Assembly: GCF_902497875.1 (NCBI RefSeq)
Contig: NZ_CABVHY010000009.1
Span: 62,001 to 126,000 of the forward strand
Source of the DNA: Pseudomonas fluorescens
Lineage (GTDB): Bacteria; Pseudomonadota; Gammaproteobacteria; Pseudomonadales; Pseudomonadaceae
Reading direction: 5' to 3'
Length of the DNA: 64,000 bases
The notes beneath the pieces are model-generated. The model was not told where the DNA came from and ran no database searches. It saw only the letters and a list, made by a program, of their open reading frames with translations. This document shows, piece by piece, positions 1-8,949 of this stretch (positions are counted from its first letter, which is position 1; the number at the start of each line of letters is the position of its first letter). A program made the position numbers and the translations under genes.

Positions 1-798
1 CAGAAAGGCATCGGCCTGATCATGCTGGTATTGATCGGTATAGTCCCGTCGCAGTTCGTGCTCGACCTGACCAGCACCACCTACCAGATCGAACGAACCC
101 GCGATGCGACCTTGCACCTGAGCCAGTTTTATCAGCGCAACAATGCCTCGCTCGGTGAGTTCCTGGCCCTGGGCAAAAGCGTAAAAGGTGACCTGCCGGA
201 GAAATTCCGTTGCAATCCGCAACAGACCGAGCCGACTATTTCCGCGCTCCTCGGCACGCTCAAGGGTGTAGCGGACTATCACTCGCTGCCGGCGGAAAGC
301 CGTATCGAAGTGCGTCGTTACCTGCTCTGCCTGGATGACACGGCGAAGAAAGTCGGCAAGCTGCCGGGCCTGGATGCCCGTGAAAAGGATGACCTGAACA
401 AGCTGCGCAAAGACCTGACCGCGACGACCGAATATGCGCCGTTCTGGGTAATTCTGGCTGTAGCCCTGGCGCTGGGTCTCGGCACCATGGTCGGCTGGAA
501 GCGCGTGGTGCTGACCATCGGTGAGAAGATCGGCAAACAAGGCATGACCTACGCTCAGGGCATGTCGGCCCAGATCACCACCGCCTGCGCCATCGGCATG
601 GCCAACATCTTCAGCCTGCCGGTATCCACCACCCACGTGCTGTCCTCGGGTGTCGCCGGTACCATGGTCGCAAACAAAAGCGGCCTGCAAGGCGGTACCG
701 TGAAGACCATCCTGCTGGCCTGGATCCTGACCCTGCCGGCGACGGTGGGCCTGTCGGCCGGTTTGTTCTGGCTGGCGTCGAAAGTCCTCGGCAGCTGA
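1..798 (+). CDS. PiT-family inorganic phosphate transporter (C-terminal part)
   Basis: This is the last 265 codons of a PiT-type low-affinity phosphate permease; the frame is open from base 1, so the start lies outside the window. The end of the protein carries the conserved PiT C-terminal repeat: small residues around TACAIGMANIFSLPVSTTHV, followed by GVAGTMVANKSGL and two final membrane helices. The middle part (roughly codons 35-140) is a polar region that looks like the cytoplasmic loop, ending in a helix near FWVILAVALALGLGTMVG. In the family this protein imports phosphate, often as a metal-phosphate complex, through the inner membrane. A strong terminator follows 17 bases after the stop, so the gene probably ends its transcript here. 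Confidence 0.93.
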   Translation, partial: QKGIGLIMLVLIGIVPSQFVLDLTSTTYQIERTRDATLHLSQFYQRNNASLGEFLALGKSVKGDLPEKFRCNPQQTEPTISALLGTLKGVADYHSLPAESRIEVRRYLLCLDDTAKKVGKLPGLDAREKDDLNKLRKDLTATTEYAPFWVILAVALALGLGTMVGWKRVVLTIGEKIGKQGMTYAQGMSAQITTACAIGMANIFSLPVSTTHVLSSGVAGTMVANKSGLQGGTVKTILLAWILTLPATVGLSAGLFWLASKVLGS

Positions 799-814
799 TC
801 CTCAGCCTGTTGCT

Positions 815-851
815 AAAAAAGGTGCGATCCGCGTGGACCGCACCTTTTTTT
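815..851 (+). terminator. Intrinsic terminator after the phosphate transporter
   Basis: A run of A, then a stem GGTGCG..CGCACC with an inner TCC/GGA pairing around GCGT, then seven T. It is symmetric enough to work in both directions, but the gene it serves is the PiT transporter on the plus strand. Confidence 0.85.
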
Positions 852-880
852 ATGCCCGCTGGAAATGTGTTCAGCCCCGA

Positions 881-908
881 AAAGATCGCAGCCTGCGGCA
901 GCTCCTAC
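881..908. repeat. Single REP element, family A
   Basis: Core GATCGCAGCCTGCGGCAGCT followed by CCTAC, the same sequence found as inverted pairs elsewhere in this window (4996, 11147, 21786, 61528). Here only one arm is present, without an inverted partner. It sits between two convergent genes, the usual location for Pseudomonas REP sequences. Confidence 0.9.
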
Positions 909-919
909 GGCGCGCAGGC

Positions 920-945
920 AAAAAAAAAGGCGACCGAAGTCGCCC
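920..945 (-). terminator. Intrinsic terminator of ccoM
   Basis: Read on the minus strand: stem GGCGAC, loop TTCG, stem GTCGCC, then nine T. The UUCG tetraloop and long T-tract make a strong terminator. It lies 34 bases after the ccoM stop codon. Confidence 0.88.
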
Positions 946-978
946 AAAATGCCTTGCGTGCTCGTGTACCGGAAAGAC

Positions 979-1095
979 TTAAGGCTTTTTGCTCTTATGT
1001 GCATCTTTCCAGATAAAGAATCCAAACCCTGCGAAAAACGCCACCATGAGGCCGACTGTCAACACTCCGGCGATCACTACGTTGTCGAAAAACAT
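979..1095 (-). CDS. ccoM: cbb3-type cytochrome c oxidase small subunit CcoM
   Basis: A 38-residue single-helix protein beginning MFFDNVVIAGVLTVGLM and ending in a basic tail (KDAHKSKKP). A strong ribosome site, AGGAGG, lies 7 bases before the ATG on the minus strand. Length, the single transmembrane helix of about residues 6-29 and the sequence pattern fit CcoM, the small subunit found in the Pseudomonas stutzeri cbb3 oxidase, which is encoded away from the ccoNOQP operon. It would sit in the inner membrane and help assemble or stabilise the oxidase. Regulation fits this job: a near-consensus Anr/FNR box lies upstream (1161-1174) and its own terminator follows. The identification rests on my memory of the family; the coding nature of the ORF is well supported by the start, terminator and promoter context. 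Confidence 0.78.
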   Translation of the reverse strand: MFFDNVVIAGVLTVGLMVAFFAGFGFFIWKDAHKSKKP

Positions 1096-1160
1096 GACTG
1101 GCCTCCTGCTCTTGCCCTGTTGCGATAGGGCTAAGTTAACCAATCCGGCTTCGATAAAAA

Positions 1161-1174
1161 TTGACCGGGATCAA
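1161..1174 (-). promoter_or_regulatory. Anr/FNR-type box upstream of ccoM
   Basis: TTGACCGGGATCAA matches the Anr/FNR consensus TTGAT-N4-ATCAA at 9 of 10 defined bases and is palindromic. Its centre lies about 72 bases before the ccoM ATG. If the box is centred at -41.5, the start of transcription falls near 1126, and a TTAACT/TAACTT element lies where a -10 box would be. This predicts activation of ccoM at low oxygen. Confidence 0.7.
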
Positions 1175-1238
1175 TAGCGCCCGAAAGAAGAAGTAAAGAA
1201 GGGAAATAACTGACCTGCGTCAACGGACGCAGGGGGAT

Positions 1239-1400
1239 TCAACGTTTTTTCGGTTTGTTTTTCGGCTTTTTTTTTGCTTTTCCCAATGGCATGGCCTGCT
1301 CGAAAGCCTGGCGCACTTCGTTCAGGCGCTTTTCATTGAGATCATGCACGCGCTTGGCACGTTCGGAATTGAGGTCTATCAGCTTGTCGTCTTGGCTCAT
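1239..1400 (-). CDS. Small conserved hypothetical protein, 53 aa, lysine-rich tail
   Basis: The frame starts MSQDDKLIDLNSERAKRVHD and ends in a very basic stretch (GKAKKKPKNKPKKR). The first 35 residues look like a single charged amphipathic helix with regular E/R/K spacing. No membrane segment or known domain is visible. I could not see a clear ribosome binding site before the ATG, so the start is uncertain. The basic tail could bind nucleic acid or acidic partners, but that is only a guess. The position between ccoM and the rapA region, and the non-random amino acid pattern, argue for a real gene. Confidence 0.6.
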   Translation of the reverse strand: MSQDDKLIDLNSERAKRVHDLNEKRLNEVRQAFEQAMPLGKAKKKPKNKPKKR

Positions 1401-1565
1401 GGCGTTGATTGCATCGTCTGGGATTGCGGTCGAATTCAGGCGCAGCAGTCAACCGCACTGCACGCCGGGGTCTGCCCATAATGCGGCGTGATCCCGACGC
1501 TGACCAGTCGTCAGCGCGGTGGGTAGCGAACATTTTGCGCCTTGATACCTATAAAGAGCCTGACG

Positions 1566-1907
1566 CTAAACTTCGACATCCACCCACAACCCCTGGCGCG
1601 GCTGATCTTCCATCAGTGGCGCCACGGGCACGGTGTTGTCCGCGTTGAGCTCGTCACCGGGCAGGGCCAGGTGCACTTGCGGGTCGTCATCGGCTTGATG
1701 CCGACGTTTGTTGCGTTCCTGCTGGCGTTGCTGCTCTTCACGCAACAACATCGCCGAATGTTCGGCATCGCGCTTTTGCAGGTCGATGGTGCTTTCATTG
1801 GAGCTCGGTTGCACCGGCACTACAGGCGGAATATCCGGAGTGGAGCGGACCGGATCCTGCTGAGAAGTGATTGGCACGACACTCAAGGGAAGTATCGGTG
1901 GCAGCAT
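1566..1907 (-). CDS. Conserved hypothetical protein, 113 aa, coiled-coil middle
   Basis: The protein starts MLPPILPLSVVPITSQQ, with a proline-rich N-terminus, then a strongly charged Q/E/R stretch around residues 42-72 (LLREEQQRQQERNKRR) that should form a helix or coiled coil, and ends with a WVDVEV segment. The ribosome site AGGAGA lies about 10 bases before the ATG. It is divergent from rapA, with 155 bases between the two starts, which must hold both promoters. There is no known domain and no membrane helix. A similar gene sits beside hepA/rapA in P. aeruginosa as far as I recall. The competing plus-strand frame at 1542-1916 has no such start signal. Confidence 0.65.
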   Translation of the reverse strand: MLPPILPLSVVPITSQQDPVRSTPDIPPVVPVQPSSNESTIDLQKRDAEHSAMLLREEQQRQQERNKRRHQADDDPQVHLALPGDELNADNTVPVAPLMEDQPRQGLWVDVEV

Positions 1908-2062
1908 AATTATTAGTCTCCTGTCAGCAGGCTGTCGGCTGCCAGGGTGGCGACTTGAGCCGTCGGGCGCAAACTTGTGATCCGCTCATCACCGTAACCC
2001 TTTGGTCTGGAGGCCTCGATCCGTTAATATAGTCGGCTTTTTCAAGGCGGGAGTCAGGCAGC

Positions 2063-4909
2063 ATGGCGCAGCAGTATCAACCGGGGCAACGCTGGATTAG
2101 TGACAGCGAAGCCGAGCTAGGTTTAGGCACCGTTCTGGCACAGGACGGTCGCTTGCTGACCGTGCTCTATCCGGCCACTGGCGACACTCGTCAGTATGCG
2201 CTACGGAATGCGCCCCTCACTCGTGTGCGGTTTTCGCCGGGTGACTCGATCACTCACTTCGAAGGCTGGAAACTGACCGTGCGCGAGGTCGACGATGTCG
2301 ACGGCCTGCTGGTCTACCACGGGCTCAACGGGCAGAACGACGTGGTTACCCTGCCGGAAACCCAACTGTCGAACTTCATCCAGTTCCGCCTGGCCAGCGA
2401 CCGGCTGTTCGCCGGGCAGATCGACCCGCTGGCGTGGTTCTCGCTGCGTTACCACACCCTCGAACACACCAGCCGTCAGCTGCAATCCTCGCTTTGGGGC
2501 CTGGGTGGCGTACGTGCGCAACCTATCGCTCACCAGTTGCACATCGCCCGCGAAGTGGCCGACCGGATAGCACCCCGGGTTCTGCTGGCTGACGAAGTGG
2601 GCCTGGGCAAGACCATCGAAGCAGGCTTGGTGATCCATCGCCAACTGCTCTCCGGTCGCGCCAATCGGGTGCTGATCCTGGTTCCGGAAAACCTCCAGCA
2701 CCAGTGGCTGGTGGAAATGCGCCGGCGCTTCAACCTGCAGGTTGCCCTGTTCGATGAGGAACGCTTCATCGAAAGCGATGCCGCCAACCCGTTCGAAGAC
2801 ACCCAGCTTGCACTGGTCGCTCTGGAATGGCTGGTGGACGATGAGAAGGCCCAGGACGCGCTGTTCGCTGCCGGCTGGGACCTGATGGTAGTCGACGAAG
2901 CGCACCACCTGGTCTGGCATGAAGATCAGGTCAGCGCAGAATATGCACTGGTCGAGCAGCTTGCGGAAGTGATTCCTGGCGTGCTGCTGCTGACCGCGAC
3001 CCCGGAACAGCTGGGCCAGGACAGCCACTTCGCGCGACTGCGCCTGCTCGACCCGAACCGTTTCCATGACCTGCACGCGTTCCGCGCCGAGAGCGAAAAC
3101 TATCGCCCGGTGGCCGAAGCCGTTCAGGAGCTGCTGGACCAGGGGCGTTTGTCCCCGGCGGCGCATAAAACCATTCAAGGTTTCCTCGGCGACGAAGGCG
3201 AAGCCCTGCTCACCGCCGTCAACGATGGCGACATTGAAGCCAGCGGGCGCCTGGTGCGTGAACTGCTGGACCGCCACGGCACCGGCCGCGTGCTGTTCCG
3301 CAACACTCGCGCCGCCGTGCAAGGCTTCCCGGAGCGCAAGCTGCATCCGTACCCGCTGCCGTGCCCGGATGAATACCTCGAGTTGCCGCTGGGCGATCAC
3401 GCCGAGCTGTACCCGGAAGTCAGCTTCCAGTCCCAGCCGGACGCCAACGAAGAAGAGCGCTGGTGGCGCTTCGACCCTCGCGTCGAGTGGCTGATCGACA
3501 CGCTGAAGATGCTCAAGCGAACCAAAGTGCTGGTGATCTGCGCCCACGCCGAAACCGCGATGGACCTCGAGGACGCCCTGCGCGTGCGCTCGGGTATCCC
3601 GGCCACGGTCTTCCATGAAGGCATGAATATCCTCGAGCGTGACCGCGCCGCTGCCTACTTCGCGGATGAAGAGTTTGGCGCCCAGGTACTGATCTGCTCG
3701 GAAATCGGCAGTGAAGGCCGCAACTTCCAGTTCTCCCACCACCTGGTGCTGTTCGATCTGCCGTCGCACCCGGATCTGCTGGAACAGCGTATCGGTCGTC
3801 TGGACCGGATCGGTCAGAAACACACTATCGAACTGCACGTGCCGTACCTGGAAACCAGCCCGCAACAACGCTTGTTCCAGTGGTACCACGAGGCACTGAA
3901 TGCGTTCCTCAACACCTGCCCGACCGGCAACGCCCTGCAACATCAATTCGGCCCGCGCCTGTTGCCGCTGTTGGAAAGCGCCGACGACGGTGAATGGCAA
4001 GCCCTGATCGACGAAGCGCGCAGCGCCCGTGAGCATCTGGAAAGCGAGCTGCACAGCGGTCGTGACCGCTTGTTGGAACTCAACTCCGGCGGTGCCGGCG
4101 AAGGTGATGCGCTGGTCGAGGCGATCCATGAACAGGACGATCAGTTCGCCCTGCCGATCTACATGGAAACCCTGTTTGACGCCTTTGGTATCGACAGCGA
4201 AGACCACTCGGAAAACGCCTTGATCCTCAAGCCGAGCGAAAAAATGCTCGACGCCAGCTTCCCGCTGGGCGACGACGAAGGCGTCACCATCACCTACGAT
4301 CGCAATCAGGCGCTGTCTCGCGAAGACATGCAGTTCATCACCTGGGAGCACCCCATGGTGCAGGGTGGCATGGACCTGGTGCTGTCTGGTTCGATGGGCA
4401 ACACCGCCGTCGCACTGATCAAGAACAAGGCGCTCAAACCCGGGACCGTGTTGCTGGAATTGCTTTACGTCAGTGAAGTGGTCGCCCCGCGCTCGCTGCA
4501 GCTGGGTCGTTATCTGCCACCGGCCGCCCTGCGCTGCCTGCTCGATGCCAATGGCAACGACCTGTCGACCCGGGTCTCCTTCGAGACCTTGAACGACCAG
4601 CTCGAAAGCGTGCCACGGGCCAGCGCCAACAAGTTCATCCAGGCCCAGCGCGATCAGTTGACACCGAAGATCAACGCCGGCGAAGCGAAGATCGCCCCAC
4701 GCCACGCCGAGCGGGTGGCCGAAGCTCAACGCCGCCTGGCCGCCGACACCGACGAAGAACTGGCGCGCCTGACCGCCTTGCAAGCGGTCAACCCGACCGT
4801 GCGCGACAGCGAGCTGATCGCCCTGCGCCAGCAACGCGAGCAAGGCTTGGCCATGCTCGACAAAGCGGCTTTGCGCCTGGAAGCGATAAGGGTGTTGGTA
4901 GCGGGCTGA
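2063..4909 (+). CDS. rapA: RNA polymerase-associated protein RapA (HepA), SWI2/SNF2 ATPase
   Basis: A 948-residue Swi2/Snf2-type translocase that binds RNA polymerase and recycles it from stalled or post-termination complexes. Length matches E. coli RapA (968). The N-terminal Tudor-like part (residues 1-110) begins [15 protein letters not shown]. The helicase core shows Walker A with ADEVGLGKT at 176-184, the DEAH box at 278-281, the motif III region [11 protein letters not shown], and the C-terminal motifs [12 protein letters not shown] and [11 protein letters not shown]. The rest is the RapA-specific C-terminal region. The ATG follows GGCGGGAGTCAGG. A TTAATATAG element about 35 bases upstream could be the -10 box. 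It is monocistronic, ended by the terminator at 4926. Confidence 0.97.
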   Translation: MAQQYQPGQRWISDSEAELGLGTVLAQDGRLLTVLYPATGDTRQYALRNAPLTRVRFSPGDSITHFEGWKLTVREVDDVDGLLVYHGLNGQNDVVTLPETQLSNFIQFRLASDRLFAGQIDPLAWFSLRYHTLEHTSRQLQSSLWGLGGVRAQPIAHQLHIAREVADRIAPRVLLADEVGLGKTIEAGLVIHRQLLSGRANRVLILVPENLQHQWLVEMRRRFNLQVALFDEERFIESDAANPFEDTQLALVALEWLVDDEKAQDALFAAGWDLMVVDEAHHLVWHEDQVSAEYALVEQLAEVIPGVLLLTATPEQLGQDSHFARLRLLDPNRFHDLHAFRAESENYRPVAEAVQELLDQGRLSPAAHKTIQGFLGDEGEALLTAVNDGDIEASGRLVRELLDRHGTGRVLFRNTRAAVQGFPERKLHPYPLPCPDEYLELPLGDHAELYPEVSFQSQPDANEEERWWRFDPRVEWLIDTLKMLKRTKVLVICAHAETAMDLEDALRVRSGIPATVFHEGMNILERDRAAAYFADEEFGAQVLICSEIGSEGRNFQFSHHLVLFDLPSHPDLLEQRIGRLDRIGQKHTIELHVPYLETSPQQRLFQWYHEALNAFLNTCPTGNALQHQFGPRLLPLLESADDGEWQALIDEARSAREHLESELHSGRDRLLELNSGGAGEGDALVEAIHEQDDQFALPIYMETLFDAFGIDSEDHSENALILKPSEKMLDASFPLGDDEGVTITYDRNQALSREDMQFITWEHPMVQGGMDLVLSGSMGNTAVALIKNKALKPGTVLLELLYVSEVVAPRSLQLGRYLPPAALRCLLDANGNDLSTRVSFETLNDQLESVPRASANKFIQAQRDQLTPKINAGEAKIAPRHAERVAEAQRRLAADTDEELARLTALQAVNPTVRDSELIALRQQREQGLAMLDKAALRLEAIRVLVAG

Positions 4910-4925
4910 TTGCCGCTCCCCCTTG

Positions 4926-4959
4926 AGAAAAAAGGCCCGCGCAATGCGGGCCTTTTTTC
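4926..4959. terminator. Bidirectional terminator between rapA and the MFS gene
   Basis: GAAAAAAGGCCCGC, loop GCAAT, then GCGGGCCTTTTTTC. Both flanks are T-rich in their own direction, so it can stop rapA and also transcription arriving from the opposite gene. Confidence 0.92.
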
Positions 4960-4995
4960 TTACCACTGAAAACCATCAGTGTGAGGAAGATCGCC

Positions 4996-5093
4996 AAGAT
5001 CGCAGCCTGCGGCAGCTCCTACAGAATTTGTGTCCACCCGCAACTTCGCGGGTGTGCAGGATCACTGTAGGAGCTGCCGCAGGCTGCGATCTT
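4996..5093. repeat. REPIN, family A (two inverted REP arms)
   Basis: Left arm at 4996-5022 (GATCGCAGCCTGCGGCAGCT plus CCTAC) and its reverse complement at 5067-5093, enclosing about 44 bases that hold a further small inverted repeat (CACCCGC..GCGGGTG). It lies at the junction of two convergent genes. The two arms can form a long cruciform or RNA hairpin. Confidence 0.92.
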
Positions 5094-5099
5094 TTGATC

Positions 5100-6446
5100 T
5101 TAAGCAGTCACCACCGGAATCCCCGGCTCAACAGCAACCAGCCCTTCCTTCATCCGCTGCGCATCCCGAACGAAACAACGCGAAGCCTGGAACAGGAACA
5201 GCATAGTCAGGAACAACGCCACCGGGATCAGGTACATCGCATCGTGCAGGCCAACGGCCTTGAATGCTTCAGTCATCTGCTCGGCGCCGGCCGCAAGCAT
5301 CGCGGTATGTGCGAAGTGATCGGACAGAGCACCCACCACAATCGGCCCCATCCCACCACCCAACAGATACAGCCCGGCAAAGAACAACGCCATGGCGGTG
5401 GCCCGCAAGCGTGGCTCGACCACGTCCTGAATCGCCGTGTAGACGCAGGTATAGAAGTTGTAGGCAAACAACCAGCCCAGGCTGAACACCGCGACAAACA
5501 CTCCGATCTCGATCCGCCCGGCATGCAACGCCCACGCGGTGGTCAGGGTCGAAATGATCAGGCTGCCGGCGGCAAACAGCAGTCGACCGTTAGCCACTCG
5601 CTGGTGAATCTTGTCGGCAACCCAGCCGCCAAGGGTCAAGCCGATCAGCCCGGTCACGCCAACGATCACCCCGGTCGCCACTGCCGCTTCCTGCAAGGGC
5701 ATCAGGAAATAGCGCTGCAGCATCGGCACCAGAAAAGAGTTACAGGCATAGGTGGCGAAGTTGAAGGTCAGCCCCGCCAACACCAGCCACAGGAAGGTCG
5801 GGATCGCCAGCACCCGGCGAATCGGTCGATCGACCCGCTCCTGGGAGATCTGGACGGTTTCCGCCGCGCCGCGCTTCGGCTCCTTGATAAAGAACATGAA
5901 CACCGCCAACAGCAATCCCGGTACCGCAGCGATAAAAAACGGGGCGCGCCAACTGTCGAACGCCTGGACCATCGCGCCAATGGTAAAAAACGCCAGCAGC
6001 AGGCCCAGCGGCAACCCGAGCATGAAGATGCCCATGGCCCGTGCCCGTCGGTGGGCTGGAAACAGGTCGCCGATCAGCGAGTTGGCGGCCGGTGCATAGC
6101 TGGCCTCGCCAATACCTACGCCCATGCGCACCAGCAGAAAGCCCCAGAAGCTGCCCACCAGGCCATTGACCGCGGTCAGCCCGCTCCACGCCGCCAGGCC
6201 CCAGCCCATCAGTTTGCTGCGAGAGCCGGTGTCGGCCATCCGCCCCAGCGGCAGCCCGGCGATGGCGTAAACAATGGTAAAAGCGGTGCCGATGATGCCG
6301 ATCTGGAAGTCACTCAGGTGCCATTCCATCCGGATCGGCTCAATGATGATGGCCGGAATGGTGCGATCGAAAAAGTTGAACAGGTTGGCCAGAAACAGCA
6401 GGAACAGAATGCGCCAGGCATTCGCCGCTTGGTTCGAGTTCTGCAT
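5100..6446 (-). CDS. MFS transporter, Spinster-like
   Basis: A 448-residue major facilitator protein with about twelve hydrophobic helices. The N-terminus (NLFNFFDRTIPAIIIEPIR) resembles the Spinster/GlcP-type branch, where NxxDR in helix 1 is typical. The loop between helices 2 and 3 has GRMADTGSRSKLMGWG, the classic MFS loop motif, and GVGIGEASYAPAANSLIGDL is the helix 4-5 signature of the Spinster and hexuronate-type families. It acts in the inner membrane as a secondary transporter. The substrate cannot be read from the sequence; relatives are annotated for sugars, organic acids or sphingolipid-like compounds. It is a single gene with no enzyme partner next to it. The 284 bases upstream, up to the nbdA remnant, hold no other gene that I can see. 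Confidence 0.85.
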   Translation of the reverse strand: MQNSNQAANAWRILFLLFLANLFNFFDRTIPAIIIEPIRMEWHLSDFQIGIIGTAFTIVYAIAGLPLGRMADTGSRSKLMGWGLAAWSGLTAVNGLVGSFWGFLLVRMGVGIGEASYAPAANSLIGDLFPAHRRARAMGIFMLGLPLGLLLAFFTIGAMVQAFDSWRAPFFIAAVPGLLLAVFMFFIKEPKRGAAETVQISQERVDRPIRRVLAIPTFLWLVLAGLTFNFATYACNSFLVPMLQRYFLMPLQEAAVATGVIVGVTGLIGLTLGGWVADKIHQRVANGRLLFAAGSLIISTLTTAWALHAGRIEIGVFVAVFSLGWLFAYNFYTCVYTAIQDVVEPRLRATAMALFFAGLYLLGGGMGPIVVGALSDHFAHTAMLAAGAEQMTEAFKAVGLHDAMYLIPVALFLTMLFLFQASRCFVRDAQRMKEGLVAVEPGIPVVTA

Positions 6447-6730
6447 AGTCCGTCTCTTTTATTGTTATTGGGGCGTGGCTGCCACCCGGAATCAGCAATC
6501 TAGTCAGAGCCGTCCGGCCTGTCTGTAATAATTCGTAAAGCTGATAACCCCTCATGGAGACCGGCGCGGGCGCTGAGTCACTTTTGGTTCTAAGCGCACT
6601 CGGGGTCATTGCCAAATCATTGACATTAATGTGCCATCACCGTTTGCAGTCCACATACGCCCTCTATACTCCAACCACTCATCATCCCTAATGGCACTGT
6701 GCGCTGAATGACTCAGAGACGGAGCTTGCT

Positions 6731-7964
6731 ATGGATTGGCTTGGTTTGCATTTTGTTACCGAGCTTCCAGAGAGCGGACAGGTTGTACTCGATTGCAGTC
6801 ATAACCCCTTTCTGGTGCTGGGGGCCGGGATCGTCAGCACGCACTTCACCGGCATGTGGTCAATGACCCTGGTACTGCCCGCCGGCAACCTTGAGCAACT
6901 CCCTGCCGACAACAACCACATGCAATTGGGGCTGACCATCGCTGTCATCACCTTGTTGATCATCGGCAGCAGTATCAGCACGGCAATGGCCGATAAGAAA
7001 CTGCAAAACAAGGAGCACGATCTGCGCCGGGTCAACGCGCTGCTCAGCCAACTGGATCAAAGGCGCGACCCGCAGCCATGACGATGTGGTTGCGCGCTTT
7101 GGCGGTGACGAGTTCTGCATCCTGATCAACCTCCACGATCGTGATGAAGCACGACTCATGGCGCTACGGATCATGCAAAAAATGAAGGAGCCCATCGAGC
7201 TGGCCGGGCGGCGCATGGTCATGACCACCAGTATCGGCATCAGCGTGTTTCCCGACGATGGCAAGACCTGCGAGGAACTGCTGAAGAACGCTGATCTGGC
7301 GCTTTATCAATCCAAAGGCAACGGTCGTAACGGCCTGCATTTTTTCAGTCCCAACCTGAAAACCAAGGCCACCCTCGAACTGCAACTCGAAGAGGAGTTG
7401 CGCAACGCATTGCGCGGTGAAAGCGGGCTGATGCTCTATTACCAACCGATCCTGGACTTGAAAAGCGGCCAGGTGACCAAGCTTGAAGCCTTGGTGCGCT
7501 GGCAACATCCGACCCACGGCTTGCTGGTGCCCGATCGGTTTATCGGTATTGCCGAAGCCAACGGGTTGATTGCTGAACTGGATCATTGGGTGCTGCGCAA
7601 AGCCTGCGAGGACCTGAGCACGCTTTCTCGGCAGGGGTGTTCAACGCTGAAAATCGCGGTGAACTGTTCGGCCCTCAACCTGGCACGCGAAGAACTCCCC
7701 GATGAAATCGAAAGCGTCGAGCAATACGATTTCCTCAAGCTCTTCGGCAGTGATTTCGTTCAAGGCTATTTGCTCAGCCCGCCGGTCCCGCTCGATGAGT
7801 TGCATCCGGTCCTGAACGAAATCAACCAGCGTAGACAGCCCACCCCGATGGCTATCAGTTTTCTGGGCATCGCCCACGGTACAGATGGACCAATGTCGAG
7901 GGATCTTTTTCTTGATAACCCTGGCCGCTATGCAGGCGCATCAATTGAGCAGCCAGTCCGCTGA
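6731..7964 (+). pseudogene. Decayed MHYT-GGDEF-EAL cyclic-di-GMP protein (nbdA-like remnant)
   Basis: Pieces of one membrane-bound cyclic-di-GMP enzyme survive in order but with internal deletions. The start is MDWLGLHFVTELPESG. Near 6820 the text jumps from HNPFLVL to GAGIVSTHFTGMWSM, so most of the seven-helix MHYT sensor is gone. Near 7062-7075 the frame shifts and the sequence jumps from a linker (LRRVNALLSQLDQ) straight to RSHDDVVARFGGDEFCI, so the first part of the GGDEF domain is missing. The EAL domain starts well (YYQPILDLKSG, LEALVRW), but near 7712 it jumps from LPDEIES to VEQYDFLKLFGSDFVQGYLL, losing the central metal- and catalysis-bearing half. The downstream frame stays open into the converging gene, so the original stop is also lost. 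P. aeruginosa has nbdA at the same place, close to rapA. No diguanylate cyclase or phosphodiesterase activity is expected. Confidence 0.85.
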
Positions 7965-8751
7965 TGGGCGTGGCCGAGCCTTGCTCGCGGGAAAATTTCA
8001 CCGCCGCGTCCAGGTCCTTGAGCAAGGTGCGCACATGCCACTTTACCGGTTCGAAACGTCTTTCGGCCATTTGCGGGGCGAGAATCTGCAGCGGTCTGGA
8101 ATCGGCAAACCCACCGGCCAGTGCCTCGGCAAGCAGTTTCGCATCGACGCCTGAACGCTCAGCCAGGGCCACCACCTCGGCGATCACCAGCGCATTGCAC
8201 GCGACGATCATCTGATTGCAGGTTTTGGTCACCTGCCCTGCCCCCACCGCGCCCATGTGCGTGACCCGCTGCCCCAGATTCAGAAGGACAGGCCGCACAC
8301 GCTCGACATCCGTCGCGAGCCCGCCAACCATGATCGCCAGGCTGCCGGATTCGGCTCCTGCGGTGCCGCCAGAGACCGGTGCATCAAGCCAGCCCATCCC
8401 CGTATCACTGAGTAACTGCGCGGCCATCTCGCGGGTTGCGGTCGGCTCCAGACTGGAAAAGTCCACCAGCAATTTCCCGGCCGTTGCACCCTGCGCCACA
8501 CCCTCCGTACCGAATACCACCTCTCGCACGACCGCCGTATCGGCCAGACACAGCATCACCACATCGGCCTGTTGGCACAGTTCCGCGGGGGTGGCCACTT
8601 GCCGCGCTCCGGCCTCGACCAGCGTCGCGCACTTTTGCGGATTGCGATTCCAGACCGTCAACGAATAGCCCGCAGCCAGCAGGCGGCGGCACATTGGCAA
8701 GCCCATCAAACCGATGCCGGCAAAGGCCAAAGAAGGTAATGCAGCATTCAT
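7855..8751 (-). CDS. NAD(P)-dependent oxidoreductase, 3-hydroxyisobutyrate dehydrogenase family
   Basis: A 298-residue beta-hydroxyacid dehydrogenase. The N-terminal dinucleotide fold starts FAGIGLMGLPMCRRLLAAGY followed by VWNRNP, where the Asn-Arg after the second strand favours NADP(H). The substrate motif DAPVSGGTAGAESGSLAIMV lies near residues 118-140 and the catalytic region GAGQVTKTCNQMI, with the family's invariant lysine, near 165-177. Relatives reduce tartronate semialdehyde (GarR/GlxR) or oxidise 3-hydroxyisobutyrate; the exact substrate cannot be told here and no glyoxylate or valine pathway gene is adjacent. The ribosome site AGGAGTG precedes the ATG closely. Its 3' end overlaps the open tail of the nbdA remnant. 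Confidence 0.88.
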   Translation of the reverse strand: MNAALPSLAFAGIGLMGLPMCRRLLAAGYSLTVWNRNPQKCATLVEAGARQVATPAELCQQADVVMLCLADTAVVREVVFGTEGVAQGATAGKLLVDFSSLEPTATREMAAQLLSDTGMGWLDAPVSGGTAGAESGSLAIMVGGLATDVERVRPVLLNLGQRVTHMGAVGAGQVTKTCNQMIVACNALVIAEVVALAERSGVDAKLLAEALAGGFADSRPLQILAPQMAERRFEPVKWHVRTLLKDLDAAVKFSREQGSATPISGLAAQLMRLHSGQGYQEKDPSTLVHLYRGRCPEN

Positions 8752-8949
8752 GACTCACTCCTGCCGAATTAAAGAACGTCGAATATTGGCCGATTCATTC
8801 TGATTCAGGAAAGGATTCCCCCTAGCGACCCCTAAGGTTAAACCCTATCGCTCGGGCCCATATCGCACTGTAAAGTCGCGAGATCCCATTCCGTGATGGC
8901 TTGATGATATCTCGTCACCGAGCCGACCAGTCCAAGTACATGGCGCACA

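Noticed and set aside
2201..4966. A 921-codon open frame on the minus strand opposite rapA
   Set aside because: It is the complement of a confident, motif-complete rapA gene; its protein is low-complexity Gln/Val/Gly-rich and has no domain.
4923..6503. A 526-codon open frame on the plus strand
   Set aside because: It overlaps the MFS gene, a terminator and a REPIN; the product is Gln/His/Arg-rich, as GC-rich shadows usually are.
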